A stretch of DNA of 64,000 nt from Sphingomonas sp. S2M10 (lineage in GTDB: Bacteria; Pseudomonadota; Alphaproteobacteria; Sphingomonadales; Sphingomonadaceae), in the NCBI RefSeq assembly GCF_012650175.1, contig NZ_JAAILI010000008.1, positions 310,001 to 374,000 on the forward strand. The letters run 5' to 3'. The notes beneath the pieces are model-generated. The model was not told the origin of the DNA. It did not search any database and saw only the letters and a list, made by a program, of their open reading frames with translations. Position 1 is the stretch's first letter; each line of letters begins with the position of its first letter. Below, piece by piece: positions 15,277 to 24,149 of the stretch. A program made the translations under genes and the position numbers.

Positions 15277-16806
15277 ATGACCGCGCCTGCCGTCCATCTC
15301 TGGCGCCTGCTCAAATGGGGCCGCATCCTCGCGCGCCACGGCGCCTTGCGCGGCATCGAGCGCGACGCCAACACCCCGCGCCCGGTCCGCCGCCTCGCCC
15401 GCATCGCCCGGCTCGGCGCGCGCGTGCCCGCCGTGCCCGCCTATGCCGATGCCTTCCAGGCGATCGGCCCCGCCGCGATCAAGCTCGGCCAGACGCTGGC
15501 CACCCGCCCCGATCTCGTCGGCGAGGAAGCCGCGCACGATCTGCTGCGCCTCCAGGACGCGCTGCCGCCGGTCCCCTTCGACATCATCCGCCAGCGGATC
15601 GAGACCAGCCATGGCCGCCCGCTCTCGGCCCTGTTCGCCGAGATCGAGGAAACCCCGATCGGCGCCGCCTCGATCGCGCAGGTGCACCGGGCGGTGACCA
15701 CCGACGGCCGCCGCGTCGCGGTGAAGGTGCTGCGCCCGGGCATCGAGAGCGACTTCGCCCGCGCGATCGACACCTATGAATGGGCCGCCGCCCAGCTCGA
15801 GGCCTATGGCGGCGAGGCGCGCCGCCTGCGCCCGCGGCTGGTGATCGAAAGCTTCAAGCGCTGGACCGCGCGCGAGCTCGATTTCCGCCGCGAGGCCGCC
15901 TCGGCCTCCGAACTCGCCGAGGGCATGACCGCCGAGCCGGACTTCATGGTCCCCCAGATCGACTGGCAGCGCACCACCGGCAAGGTGCTGACGCTGGAGT
16001 GGATCGACGGCATCAAGCTCAGCGACCGGGATGCGCTGGTCCGCGCCGGGCACGACATGCCGGCGCTGGCGGGCAAGCTGATCAAGGCCTTCCTGCGCCA
16101 GGCGATCGCCGAGGGCTTCTTCCATGCGGACATGCACCAGGGCAATCTGTTCGCGCTGCCCGATGGCCGCATCGCCGCGATCGACTTCGGCATCATGGGC
16201 CGGATCGATCGCCGGGCGCGCGTTTGGCTCGCCGAGATCCTCTACGGCCTGATCACCGGCGACTATAAGCGCGTGGCGGAAATCCATTTCGAGGCGGGCT
16301 ATGTCCCCGCGCACCACAATGTCGCCGAGTTCGCCACCGCGCTTCGTGCGGTGGGCGAGCCGATGCGCGGCCTGCCGGTGAAGGAAATGTCGATCGGCGG
16401 CATGCTCGACGGCCTGTTCTCTATCACCCGCGACTTCGACATGATGACGCAGCCGCACCTGCTGCTGCTCCAGAAGACGATGGTGATGGTGGAGGGCGTC
16501 GCGCGCGGGCTCGATCCCGACATCAACCTGTGGGACGTCTCGGCGCCGTTCGTCCGCGAATGGATCCGCACCGAGCTGGGCCCCGAGGCCAAGGTCGCCG
16601 ATCGGCTGATCGAGGATCTGCGCACCCTCGCCCGCCTGCCCCAGCTGGTCCGCAACATCGAACTGCGCTTCCCCGCGCCCGGCGGTGCCCCGCCCGAGCC
16701 GCCCCTCCGCGAGATCCAGGTCGTCCGCGTCGGCGGCTGGCGCTATGCGGTAGTCGCGCTGCTGGCCGCGGCCGTCGGCGTGCTCGGAACGCTGCTGCTG
16801 GCATGA
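15277..16806 (+). CDS. ubiB: Ubiquinone biosynthesis atypical kinase UbiB
   Basis: 509 residues. UbiB is an atypical kinase/ATPase needed for ubiquinone synthesis at the inner membrane. Visible features: the KxGQ motif (AIKLGQTLATRPDLVG), the Ala-rich loop (ETPIGAASIAQVHRAV), VAVKVLRPG, the HADMHQGNLFAL catalytic segment, IDFGIMGR (DFG equivalent) and two C-terminal hydrophobic helices (about 485-508). The ATG at 15277 follows GGAGG inside a hairpin; the longer reading frame upstream is repeat sequence. It overlaps the next gene by ATGA. Confidence 0.96.
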   Translation: MTAPAVHLWRLLKWGRILARHGALRGIERDANTPRPVRRLARIARLGARVPAVPAYADAFQAIGPAAIKLGQTLATRPDLVGEEAAHDLLRLQDALPPVPFDIIRQRIETSHGRPLSALFAEIEETPIGAASIAQVHRAVTTDGRRVAVKVLRPGIESDFARAIDTYEWAAAQLEAYGGEARRLRPRLVIESFKRWTARELDFRREAASASELAEGMTAEPDFMVPQIDWQRTTGKVLTLEWIDGIKLSDRDALVRAGHDMPALAGKLIKAFLRQAIAEGFFHADMHQGNLFALPDGRIAAIDFGIMGRIDRRARVWLAEILYGLITGDYKRVAEIHFEAGYVPAHHNVAEFATALRAVGEPMRGLPVKEMSIGGMLDGLFSITRDFDMMTQPHLLLLQKTMVMVEGVARGLDPDINLWDVSAPFVREWIRTELGPEAKVADRLIEDLRTLARLPQLVRNIELRFPAPGGAPPEPPLREIQVVRVGGWRYAVVALLAAAVGVLGTLLLA

Positions 16807-17921
16807 TCGGGCGCACGCGCCGCGTCTGGACCCTCCGGCCGAGCCGCTTCGCCGCCCTGTCGAGGGGCCGCGCGCGGCTGGCCTGGGTGGCGGTGCTCGT
16901 GCTGCTGCTCGCCTCGCTCACCGCACTGGCGGTGCCTCCGCTCACCGCCAATGGCGACGCGGCGGGCCGCGCGGCGGAGCGGATGACCGACATCGGCCTC
17001 TACGAGCGCGTGGTCGCGGGCATGAGGGGCGGCGATCCCTATTATGTCGCGGCGAGCGACGCGATGCGCGCCGGGGCGTACCCGCTCCATCCCTTCCTGA
17101 CGATGCGGCTGCCTGCGCTCGCGGCGCTGCAGGCGGCGATCCCCGGCTGGGCGAGCATCGCGCTGCTTCTCGCGCTGGCGACATTGACTGCCTTCACCTG
17201 GGCATCGCGCATAGGCCTCTCGCTTGCCGGCCTGCTGCCGCGCGCGATCCTGATGATGCTGCTCGCGACCTCCATGCTGGCCTTCTTCCAGCCGGGACTG
17301 GTGCTGTTCCACGAGATCTGGGCCGGGTTGCTTGTCGCGCTGTCGCTGGCAATCCGCCGGCCCGGACGTGCGCTGGAGGCGATCGCGCTGGGCGTCGCTG
17401 CAATGCTGATCCGGGAGACGGCCGCGCTCTACCTGCTGGTCATGCTCGCTTTCGCCTTGCGCGAGGGTCGGCGGCGCGAGGCACTGGGCTGGGCCCTCGC
17501 GCTGCTGCTGTTCGGCGGGGTGCTGGCACTGCATGCCCAGGCGGTGGCGAGCGTCACCGGCCCGCTGGACCCGACATCGCCGGGCTGGGCGGCGTTCAAT
17601 GGTCCGGGCTTCTTCGTGCGCGCGCTCGTGGCATCGACGGGGCTTCACGCGCTGCCGCTGGTGCTGGGAGCGGTGCTGGTGACGCTGGCGCTGCTGGGCT
17701 GGGCGAGTTGGGACGACGCGCTGGGTCTGCGCATGTTCGCGCTGCTCATCGCCTATGGCACGACGATGTCGCTCTTTGCCCGTCTCGACAATTTCTACTG
17801 GGCGCTGATGATCGCCCCCGCCGCGCTCGTCGGGCTGGTGTTCGTGCCCGATGCGCTGGCCGACCTGTGGCACCGCGCGCTCGACAGGCGGCGGATCACG
17901 GTTACAACGGTGACTTCATGA
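16803..17921 (+). CDS. Hypothetical polytopic membrane protein
   Basis: 372 residues with about nine hydrophobic segments, starting at about 27-46. A periplasmic-type loop after the first helix has NGDAAGRAAERMTDIGLYERVVAGM and GGDPYYVAASDAMRAGAYPLHPF. That loop pattern recalls polyprenyl-linked sugar transferases with many membrane helices, but I cannot name a family. ATGA overlaps join it to ubiB upstream and coaBC downstream, so the three are probably co-translated. No link to ubiquinone or CoA synthesis is evident. Confidence 0.75.
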   Translation: MIGRTRRVWTLRPSRFAALSRGRARLAWVAVLVLLLASLTALAVPPLTANGDAAGRAAERMTDIGLYERVVAGMRGGDPYYVAASDAMRAGAYPLHPFLTMRLPALAALQAAIPGWASIALLLALATLTAFTWASRIGLSLAGLLPRAILMMLLATSMLAFFQPGLVLFHEIWAGLLVALSLAIRRPGRALEAIALGVAAMLIRETAALYLLVMLAFALREGRRREALGWALALLLFGGVLALHAQAVASVTGPLDPTSPGWAAFNGPGFFVRALVASTGLHALPLVLGAVLVTLALLGWASWDDALGLRMFALLIAYGTTMSLFARLDNFYWALMIAPAALVGLVFVPDALADLWHRALDRRRITVTTVTS

Positions 17922-19090
17922 AGCGCATCCTGCTCATCGTCGGCGGCGGCATCGCCGCCTACAAGGCGTGCGAACTCGTCCGCCTGTGCCGCAAGGCCGG
18001 GATTGGTGTCACCTGCGTGCTCACCGAAGGCGGCCAGCATTTCGTAACACCGATGACGCTGGCTGCGCTGTCCGAGAACCAGGTCTACACCACCTTGTGG
18101 GACCTGAAGGACGAGGCGGAGATGGGCCATATCCAGCTCAGCCGCCAGGCCGATCTGGTCGTCGTCGCGCCCGCCACCGCCGATCTGCTCGCGCGGATGG
18201 CCGGCGGCATCGCCAGCGACCTGGCGACCACGCTGCTGCTCGCCACCGACAAGCCGGTGCTCGCCGCACCCGCGATGAACGTGCGGATGTGGACCCATGC
18301 CGCCACCCGCCGCAACGTGGCGCAGCTCCGCGCCGACGGCGTGACCGTGCTGGAGCCGGACGAAGGCGCGATGGCGTGCGGCGAATATGGCCCGGGACGC
18401 CTGCCCGAGCCCGAGGCGATTTTCGGCGCGATCCAGCAGGCGCTCGCGCCCGCCGAGCAGCGGCTGGCCGGCAAGCACATCCTCGTCACCGCCGGCCCGA
18501 CCCACGAGCCGATCGATCCGGTGCGCTACATCGCCAACCGCTCCTCGGGGAAGCAGGGTTTCGCGATCGCCGGCGCGCTCGCGGCACTCGGCGCGCGGGT
18601 CACGCTCGTCGCGGGGCCCGTGACGCTGCCCACGCCGCCGGGAGTCGACCGCATCGACGTAGAGACCGCCCGCGAGATGGCCGCCGCCGTCGATGCCGCC
18701 CTGCCCGCCGATGCCGCGGTGATGGTCGCCGCCGTTGCCGACTGGCATGTCGCGGCCGCCGCCCAGAAGCTGAAGAAGGGCGATGCGACGCCGGACCTGC
18801 ATCTCGTGCCAAATCCTGATATTCTCGCCGGCGTCGCGCAGGGAGCGCGCCGGCCGCGGCTCGTGGTGGGCTTCGCGGCGGAAACCGAACGAGTGATCGA
18901 ACATGCCGTCGCGAAACGCACGCGCAAGAACGCGGACTGGATTGTCGCCAACGATGTTTCCGGCGATGTGATGGGGGGTGAAGCCAATGCCGTCCATCTC
19001 GTCACCGCAGCGGGCGTCGATTCCTGGGAGCGTGCGTCCAAGGCCGATGTCGCTCGCCGCCTCGCCGATCGGATCGCCGATGCGCTGTGA
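17918..19090 (+). CDS. coaBC: Bifunctional phosphopantothenoylcysteine decarboxylase/synthetase CoaBC
   Basis: 390 residues. Makes 4'-phosphopantetheine for coenzyme A. The CoaC half has the flavoprotein start KRILLIVGGGIAAYKACELVR, PATADLLARMAGGIASDLATT and APAMNVRMW (PxMNxxMW motif), with the CoaC Cys in GAMACGEYGPGRLPEP. The CoaB half begins GKHILVTAGPTHEPIDPVRYIANRSSGKQG and contains AAVADWHV and LVPNPDIL. Overlaps the preceding membrane-protein gene by ATGA. Confidence 0.97.
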   Translation: MKRILLIVGGGIAAYKACELVRLCRKAGIGVTCVLTEGGQHFVTPMTLAALSENQVYTTLWDLKDEAEMGHIQLSRQADLVVVAPATADLLARMAGGIASDLATTLLLATDKPVLAAPAMNVRMWTHAATRRNVAQLRADGVTVLEPDEGAMACGEYGPGRLPEPEAIFGAIQQALAPAEQRLAGKHILVTAGPTHEPIDPVRYIANRSSGKQGFAIAGALAALGARVTLVAGPVTLPTPPGVDRIDVETAREMAAAVDAALPADAAVMVAAVADWHVAAAAQKLKKGDATPDLHLVPNPDILAGVAQGARRPRLVVGFAAETERVIEHAVAKRTRKNADWIVANDVSGDVMGGEANAVHLVTAAGVDSWERASKADVARRLADRIADAL

Positions 19091-19097
19091 AACCTCG

Positions 19098-19245
19098 CAC
19101 AATCCTCCCCTGCACGGGGAGGTGGCAGGCCGCAGGCCTGACGGAGGGGTGTCCATGCTGGGGACGCGCACCCTCGTCACCGGCCGGGGCACCCCTCCAC
19201 CGCCCGTCGCGCGGTCCCCCTCCCCTTCCGGGGGAGGATCGAAGA
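19098..19245. repeat. GC-rich palindromic element, partly coding
   Basis: Contains CCTCCCC-TGCA-CGGGGAGG near the left end, AGGCC-GC-AGGCCT in the middle, GGAGGGGTG (19143-19151) mirrored by CACCCCTCC (19191-19199), and CCTCCCC-TTCC-GGGGGAGG at the right end. The outer ends are also inverted copies (AATCCTCCCC against GGGGAGGAT). The design matches sphingomonad-type REP clusters. Its second half is read as the N-terminus of the next gene. Confidence 0.65.
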
Positions 19246-20063
19246 CACGGGCTGCCAGGTTCGTCCTGCCGGTCCTTGCCCTGCTCGCCGGCTGCACCGC
19301 GCCCGTCGCCACACCGCACCCCGCCGCCAAGGTGGAGTCGGCGCTCAACCTGCACGCACGCAACTTCGGCGCCGCTGCCCCGGACGCGGTGCGCACGCTG
19401 ATCGTCGTCCTCCACGGCGACGGCGGTCCGGAGTCGCGCAGCGACCATTACCGCTTCGCCGAGAGCGTCACCCAAGCCATCCCGAACAGCGCCGCCGTCG
19501 CGCTGCTGCGCCCTGGCTATGACGACATGGCGGGCAACCGCTCGCCGGGTCAGGCGGGGTTGGGATTCGGCGACGATTACACCCAGCAGCATATCGACGC
19601 GGTGGCCGAATCGATCGGCATCCTGCGCCGCCGCTTCGCCACCGCGCGGCTGATCCTGGTCGGTGATTCAGGGGGCGCGGCGATCGCGGCAGACATCGCG
19701 GGCATCCGCCCCGAACTGGTCGATGCGATGGTGCTGGTCGGTTGCCCCTGCGCCCTGCCCGAATGGCGCAAGGGCATGCAGAAGCAGCGCCGCGGCACTG
19801 CCTGGGCGACACCGGTCGCCAGCCTCGATCCGCTCAAGACCGCCGGCGGGGTGATGCCCGGCCTGCGCGCGGCGGTGCTGGTAGGCCTCGACGACAAGAT
19901 CACGCCCCCGGCGCTCTCGCGCGCCTATGCCGAAGCCCTTGCACTTCGCGGCATCGCTACCGATCTGCGTATCGTGCCCGGACGGGGGCATGATTTGCTC
20001 AACGATTCCGAAGTGTTGGCGGCCACCACCCGGTTGGCGGCGGCGCTTCCCACGAAAGGCTGA
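19155..20063 (+). CDS. Exported alpha/beta-hydrolase, predicted lipoprotein
   Basis: 302 residues from the ATG at 19155. A hydrophobic stretch ending [10 protein letters not shown] is a lipobox, so the mature protein is probably lipid-anchored at that Cys (about residue 47). The hydrolase part shows [10 protein letters not shown] (oxyanion region), the nucleophile elbow [16 protein letters not shown] and a late GRGHDLL with the catalytic His; the Asp is probably in [12 protein letters not shown]. The first 35 residues (Pro/Ser/Gly-rich) are encoded by an intergenic repeat, and the GGAGG binding site also comes from it, so the native start could be further in. Substrate unknown. Confidence 0.78.
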   Translation: MLGTRTLVTGRGTPPPPVARSPSPSGGGSKTRAARFVLPVLALLAGCTAPVATPHPAAKVESALNLHARNFGAAAPDAVRTLIVVLHGDGGPESRSDHYRFAESVTQAIPNSAAVALLRPGYDDMAGNRSPGQAGLGFGDDYTQQHIDAVAESIGILRRRFATARLILVGDSGGAAIAADIAGIRPELVDAMVLVGCPCALPEWRKGMQKQRRGTAWATPVASLDPLKTAGGVMPGLRAAVLVGLDDKITPPALSRAYAEALALRGIATDLRIVPGRGHDLLNDSEVLAATTRLAAALPTKG

Positions 20064-20065
20064 CC

Positions 20066-20512
20066 TTGCTGCCGCCGATCCGCATCGCGATCCAGCGCCT
20101 GCCCCATGGCGAGAACCTGCCGCTTCCCCGCTACGCCACCGAGGGCGCTGCGGGCATGGACGTGGTCGCCGCGGAGGACCTGACCCTCGCGCCGGGCGCA
20201 CGCCATGCCGTCGCCACCGGTTTCGCGATGGCGATTCCGGCAGGCTATGAAGTGCAGGTCCGTCCGCGCTCAGGTCTGGCGCTGAAACACGGCATCACCT
20301 GCCTCAACACGCCGGGCACGATCGACTGCGATTATCGCGGGGAAATCAAGGTGATCCTTGCAAATCTCGGCAGCGAGGACTTCCCCATCGCGCGCGGCGA
20401 CCGCATCGCCCAGTTGGTTCCCGCTCCGGTCCAGCATGCCGGCCTGGATGAGGTTGCCAGTCTCGACGATACGGCGCGTGGAGCCGGCGGCTTCGGCTCG
20501 ACCGGCCGATGA
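20066..20512 (+). CDS. dut: Deoxyuridine 5'-triphosphate nucleotidohydrolase
   Basis: 148 residues, normal for trimeric dUTPase, which hydrolyses dUTP to dUMP. Motifs 1-5 are visible: [50 protein letters not shown] and the C-terminal [11 protein letters not shown]. The start is TTG at 20066, three bases after the previous stop, with AAAGG upstream; no ATG fits. It overlaps the next gene by ATGA. Its place after coaBC is usual in alphaproteobacteria, apart from the inserted lipoprotein gene. Confidence 0.96.
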   Translation: MLPPIRIAIQRLPHGENLPLPRYATEGAAGMDVVAAEDLTLAPGARHAVATGFAMAIPAGYEVQVRPRSGLALKHGITCLNTPGTIDCDYRGEIKVILANLGSEDFPIARGDRIAQLVPAPVQHAGLDEVASLDDTARGAGGFGSTGR

Positions 20513-20886
20513 TCGCCACCATCGCCCTTGCGGTCGCCGTGCAGGCGACGCCGCCGCGCATCGACTGGCCTTCGCTCGCCCCGCTGCCCTATCGCGCCGA
20601 ACCGCAGATAACGCCGGACATGCTGGCCTTTGTGGCCAGTGAAGTCACCACGCGCAGATGCCCGCTCGCCATCGGACCGGGGCTTGCCCTCACCGTCGAT
20701 GTCGCCGTGCTGGTGGATGCGCAGGACAATATCCGAACGACCGTGCCGCGCGCGATCCAGTGCCCCACCGTGGAGCAATATGCCGCTGCGATGGTCGCGG
20801 GTGCGGCGCGGGGCAATTTGCTGCCGCGTCGGGCCAGTGCCGACCAATGGTACCGCACGACGGTCACCTTCACCTGGCCGAAATGA
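20509..20886 (+). CDS. Hypothetical exported protein
   Basis: 125 residues. A short hydrophobic N-terminus ([13 protein letters not shown]) may be a signal peptide. The body contains [47 protein letters not shown] and ends [12 protein letters not shown], with two Cys that could form a disulfide. The pattern looks like a small periplasmic beta protein of a sphingomonad-restricted family. It is coupled by ATGA overlaps to dut and to the MoeB/ThiF gene. Function unknown. Confidence 0.72.
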   Translation: MIATIALAVAVQATPPRIDWPSLAPLPYRAEPQITPDMLAFVASEVTTRRCPLAIGPGLALTVDVAVLVDAQDNIRTTVPRAIQCPTVEQYAAAMVAGAARGNLLPRRASADQWYRTTVTFTWPK

Positions 20887-21647
20887 CGCTCTCCGACGAG
20901 GAGCTGGAACGCTACGCCCGCCACATCATCCTGCGGGAGGTCGGCGGCGCTGGACAGGCCAGGCTGAAGGCGGCGCGCGTACTGGTGATCGGCGCCGGCG
21001 GGATCGGGGCCCCGGCAATCCAGTATCTCGCCGCCGCCGGCGTGGGCGCGCTGACCATCGTCGATGACGATCGCGTCGACCGCTCCAACCTCCAGCGCCA
21101 GGTGTTGTTTACGACCGGTGACATCGGTACCGCCAAGGCGCAGGCTGCTGCCGCACGCGTCGCGGCGATCAATCCCAATGTCGCGGTGCGGATCGAGGCG
21201 CGCCGCCTCTCCGCCGACGATGCGCCTGCGCTGATCGCCGGGCATGACGTGGTGCTTGACGGCACCGACAATTTCGCAACCCGCCTGATCGTTGCAGACA
21301 CCGCGCTCGCGGCGCGGGTGCCGCTGGTCTCCTCCGCCGTCGCCGAGTTCGAGGGCCAGCTCGCCACCTACCGCGGCTGGGAGGCGGACAAACCGTGTTA
21401 CCGCTGCTTCGTCGGCCAGGATCCCGAGCGTGAAGGCGTCAGCTGCTCCGAACAGGGCGTGCTGGGCGCGCTCACCGGCGTGTTGGGCAGCCTTGCCGCG
21501 CTGGAAGTCATCCGCGCCATCACGCCCTTCGGCGAGGATATGGCGGGCAAGCTGCTGCTGGTCGATGCGCTTGCGCTGCGCTTCCGCACGCTGCACCTGC
21601 CCAAGGATCCCGGCTGCCCGGCTTGCGGCACGGGAACGCTCCGGTAA
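20883..21647 (+). CDS. HesA/MoeB/ThiF family adenylyltransferase
   Basis: 254 residues. Activates the C-terminal Gly-Gly of a ubiquitin-like sulfur carrier by adenylation. Features: the opening ERYARHIILREVGGAGQARL, the nucleotide-binding VLVIGAGGIGAPAIQYLAAAG, DDDRVDRSNLQRQVLF, TDNFATRLIVAD, and zinc-binding pairs CYRC (near 173) and CPAC (near 248). There is no C-terminal rhodanese domain, so it is the MoeB or ThiF type. No moaD or thiS is nearby, so molybdopterin versus thiamine cannot be decided. Confidence 0.9.
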   Translation: MTLSDEELERYARHIILREVGGAGQARLKAARVLVIGAGGIGAPAIQYLAAAGVGALTIVDDDRVDRSNLQRQVLFTTGDIGTAKAQAAAARVAAINPNVAVRIEARRLSADDAPALIAGHDVVLDGTDNFATRLIVADTALAARVPLVSSAVAEFEGQLATYRGWEADKPCYRCFVGQDPEREGVSCSEQGVLGALTGVLGSLAALEVIRAITPFGEDMAGKLLLVDALALRFRTLHLPKDPGCPACGTGTLR

Positions 21648-21695
21648 GGAGATGCGGCCTAGGAGCGGCAGCGACACCGAAGCACAGGAGCCATG

Positions 21696-22715
21696 ATGAC
21701 CGACCCGACCGCCAAGCCCCCGCGCGTGCTCGTCACCGGATCGGCCGGCTTCATCGGCTTCCACACCGCAAGTCGCCTGCTCCAGGCGGGTGCGACGGTG
21801 CTCGGCATCGACAATTTCTCGGATTACTATGACGTCGCGCTCAAGGAAGCGCGCAACGACATGCTCTCCAACCATCCGAACTTCCGGGTGGCGCGCCTGT
21901 CGATCGAGGATCAGCCCGCGCTGGCCGCTGCCTGGGCCGAGTTCCAGCCCGACGTGGTGATCCACCTGGCGGCACAGGCCGGCGTGCGCTTCAGCATCGA
22001 GCAGCCGGCCAGCTATATCGGCGCGAACATCGTCGGCACGTTCAACCTGCTGGAGCTGGCGCGCCACCATCCGGTGCGCCACTTCCTCGCCGCCTCGACC
22101 AGTTCGGTCTACGGCGCCAATACCGACATGCCGTTCGGGGAAACCCAGCGCACCGCCACCCCGATGAGCCTCTACGCCGCCACCAAGGGCGCGACCGAGC
22201 TGATGGGCCACAGCTATTCCCACCTGTTCCGCACGCCGATGACCTTCTTCCGCTTCTTCACGGTCTATGGTCCCTGGGGCCGGCCGGACATGGCGCTGTT
22301 CAAGTTCACCCGCGCCATCCTCGCCGGCGAGCCGATCGACGTGTACAACAATGGCGAGATGGTGCGGGACTTCACCTTCATCGACGATCTCGCCGAATCG
22401 ATCGTGCGCCTCGTCGATGCGGTGCCGGGCGAGGTGCCGGTGGAGGGCGACAGCCTTTCCCCCGCCGCACCCTTTCGCATCGTCAATATCGGTGCGGGCC
22501 GCCCGACCCCGCTGATGGACTATATCGGCGCGGCGGAGAAGGCGCTGGGCCGCACCGCATCCAAGAACTTCCTGCCGATGCAGGCCGGGGACGTGCCCGC
22601 CACCGAGGCCTCGTCGGACCTGCTCCGCCGGCTTACCGGTTACGCGCCGTCCACCACCCCGGAAGAGGGCGTGGCCGCCTTCGTACGCTGGTATCTGGAA
22701 CATTATCAAAGCTGA
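21696..22715 (+). CDS. NAD-dependent epimerase, UDP-glucuronate 4-epimerase type
   Basis: 339 residues. Short-chain dehydrogenase-type sugar-nucleotide epimerase. NAD motif VTGSAGFIGFHTASRLLQ, GIDNFSDYYDVALKEARN (usual for UDP-glucuronate epimerases), AAQAGVRFSIEQPASYIGANIVGT, the Ser/Tyr/Lys triad (STSSVYGAN, then SLYAATKGATE) and FRFFTVYGPWGRPDMALFKF. It would convert UDP-GlcA to UDP-GalA for polysaccharides. An ATG at 21693 is alternative; the one at 21696 has better spacing to AGGAG. First gene of the nucleotide-sugar region. Confidence 0.9.
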   Translation: MTDPTAKPPRVLVTGSAGFIGFHTASRLLQAGATVLGIDNFSDYYDVALKEARNDMLSNHPNFRVARLSIEDQPALAAAWAEFQPDVVIHLAAQAGVRFSIEQPASYIGANIVGTFNLLELARHHPVRHFLAASTSSVYGANTDMPFGETQRTATPMSLYAATKGATELMGHSYSHLFRTPMTFFRFFTVYGPWGRPDMALFKFTRAILAGEPIDVYNNGEMVRDFTFIDDLAESIVRLVDAVPGEVPVEGDSLSPAAPFRIVNIGAGRPTPLMDYIGAAEKALGRTASKNFLPMQAGDVPATEASSDLLRRLTGYAPSTTPEEGVAAFVRWYLEHYQS

Positions 22716-22763
22716 AACTGGCGCTGGTGCATGAGGGCCGCTCCCGAATGGAGCGGATTTCCA

Positions 22764-24110
22764 ATGACCTTCGAATGGCCGGCGCACGGACTCAAGCTGC
22801 AGACCCGCATCGAAACGCGCGCGGCGACGATCGGCGTGATCGGCATGGGCTATGTCGGCCTGCCGCTCGCGGTGGCATTCGGCGAGGCGGGCTGCTCGGT
22901 GCTCGGCTTCGACCTCGACCCCGAAAAGGTCGTCGCGCTCAATCGGGGCGAGAGCTACATCAGGCACATCGCCGGCGACCGCATCGCCCCGCTGGTGGAA
23001 GACAGGCGTCTCGCCGCTACCGCCGATCTCGATCGGCTGGGCGACGTGGACGTGCTGCTGATCTGCGTGCCGACGCCGCTAACCCGCCACCTCGAGCCCG
23101 ATCTCAAATATGTCGAGCACACCACCCGTGCGATCGCGCACAGCCTGCGCAAGGGCCAGCTGGTCATCCTCGAATCGACCACCTATCCCGGCACCACCCG
23201 CGAGGTGATGCAGCCGATCCTCGAGGAGAACGGGCTGGTCGCCGGCAAGGACTTCTTCCTCGCTTACTCCCCAGAGCGCGAGGATCCGGGCAACCCGACC
23301 TTCTCGACCACCAAGATCCCCAAGGTGGTCGGCGCCGATGATCCGGTCTCGGCCGGGCTGGCGATGGCGCTCTACCGCCATATCGTGCCCCAGGCGATCC
23401 AGGTCTCCTCGGCGGCCACCGCCGAAGCGGTGAAGATCACCGAGAATGTGTTCCGCGCGGTCAACATCGCGCTGGTCAACGAGCTCAAGCTGATCTTCAC
23501 CGCGATGGACATCGATGTGTGGGAAGTGATCGAGGCGGCCAAGTCCAAGCCCTTCGGCTTCATGCCCTTCTACCCCGGCCCCGGCCTGGGCGGGCACTGC
23601 ATCCCGATCGACCCCTTCTACCTCACCTGGAAGGCCCGCGAGTACAACCAGCACACCCGCTTCATCGAGCTTGCCGGCCAGATCAACGCCGACATGCCGC
23701 AGCACGTCATCCGGGTGCTGGCCGACACGCTGGACGCGCGCTTCGGCCGCGGCCTGCGGGGTGCACGCATTCTGGTACTGGGCGTGGCCTACAAGAAGAA
23801 TGTCGACGACATTCGCGAGAGCCCGTCGCTCCGCCTGATGGAGCTGATCGAGGCGCGCGGCGCGACGGCGGATTTTCACGATCCGCATGTCGCCCAGATC
23901 AACGGCACCCGCGAGCATCCGACGCTCAATTATCGGCACGGGATCGAGTGGGACGTGGCGGCCATCGCCGGGTATGATGCAGTGCTGATCGCCACCGATC
24001 ATGACGCGGTGAACTATGCCGCGCTGGCCGCCTCGGCGAAGCTGGTGATCGACACGCGCAACGCCTGCGGCAAGGCCGGGGTCACGGGCGAGAACATCGC
24101 CCGCGCATAA
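22764..24110 (+). CDS. Nucleotide-sugar dehydrogenase, UDP-GlcNAc 6-dehydrogenase (WbpA-like)
   Basis: 448 residues. NAD-dependent two-step oxidation of a UDP-sugar C6 to a uronate. N-terminal Rossmann IGVIGMGYVGLPLAVAFGEAG, ESTTYPGTTREVM, YSPEREDPGNP, central helix with TENVFRAVNIALVNELK, catalytic Cys in PGPGLGGHCIPIDPFYLTWKARE, and C-terminal VLGVAYKKNVDDIRESPS. The PFYLTWKAR and YSPEREDPGN variants are as in WbpA-type enzymes using UDP-GlcNAc rather than UDP-ManNAc. GGAG lies 10 bases before the ATG. An upstream ATG at 22731 lacks such a site. Confidence 0.9.
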   Translation: MTFEWPAHGLKLQTRIETRAATIGVIGMGYVGLPLAVAFGEAGCSVLGFDLDPEKVVALNRGESYIRHIAGDRIAPLVEDRRLAATADLDRLGDVDVLLICVPTPLTRHLEPDLKYVEHTTRAIAHSLRKGQLVILESTTYPGTTREVMQPILEENGLVAGKDFFLAYSPEREDPGNPTFSTTKIPKVVGADDPVSAGLAMALYRHIVPQAIQVSSAATAEAVKITENVFRAVNIALVNELKLIFTAMDIDVWEVIEAAKSKPFGFMPFYPGPGLGGHCIPIDPFYLTWKAREYNQHTRFIELAGQINADMPQHVIRVLADTLDARFGRGLRGARILVLGVAYKKNVDDIRESPSLRLMELIEARGATADFHDPHVAQINGTREHPTLNYRHGIEWDVAAIAGYDAVLIATDHDAVNYAALAASAKLVIDTRNACGKAGVTGENIARA

Positions 24111-24149
24111 GGCGGCGCACCGGATCGCCCGGCGCACCGCCCGATAGGC

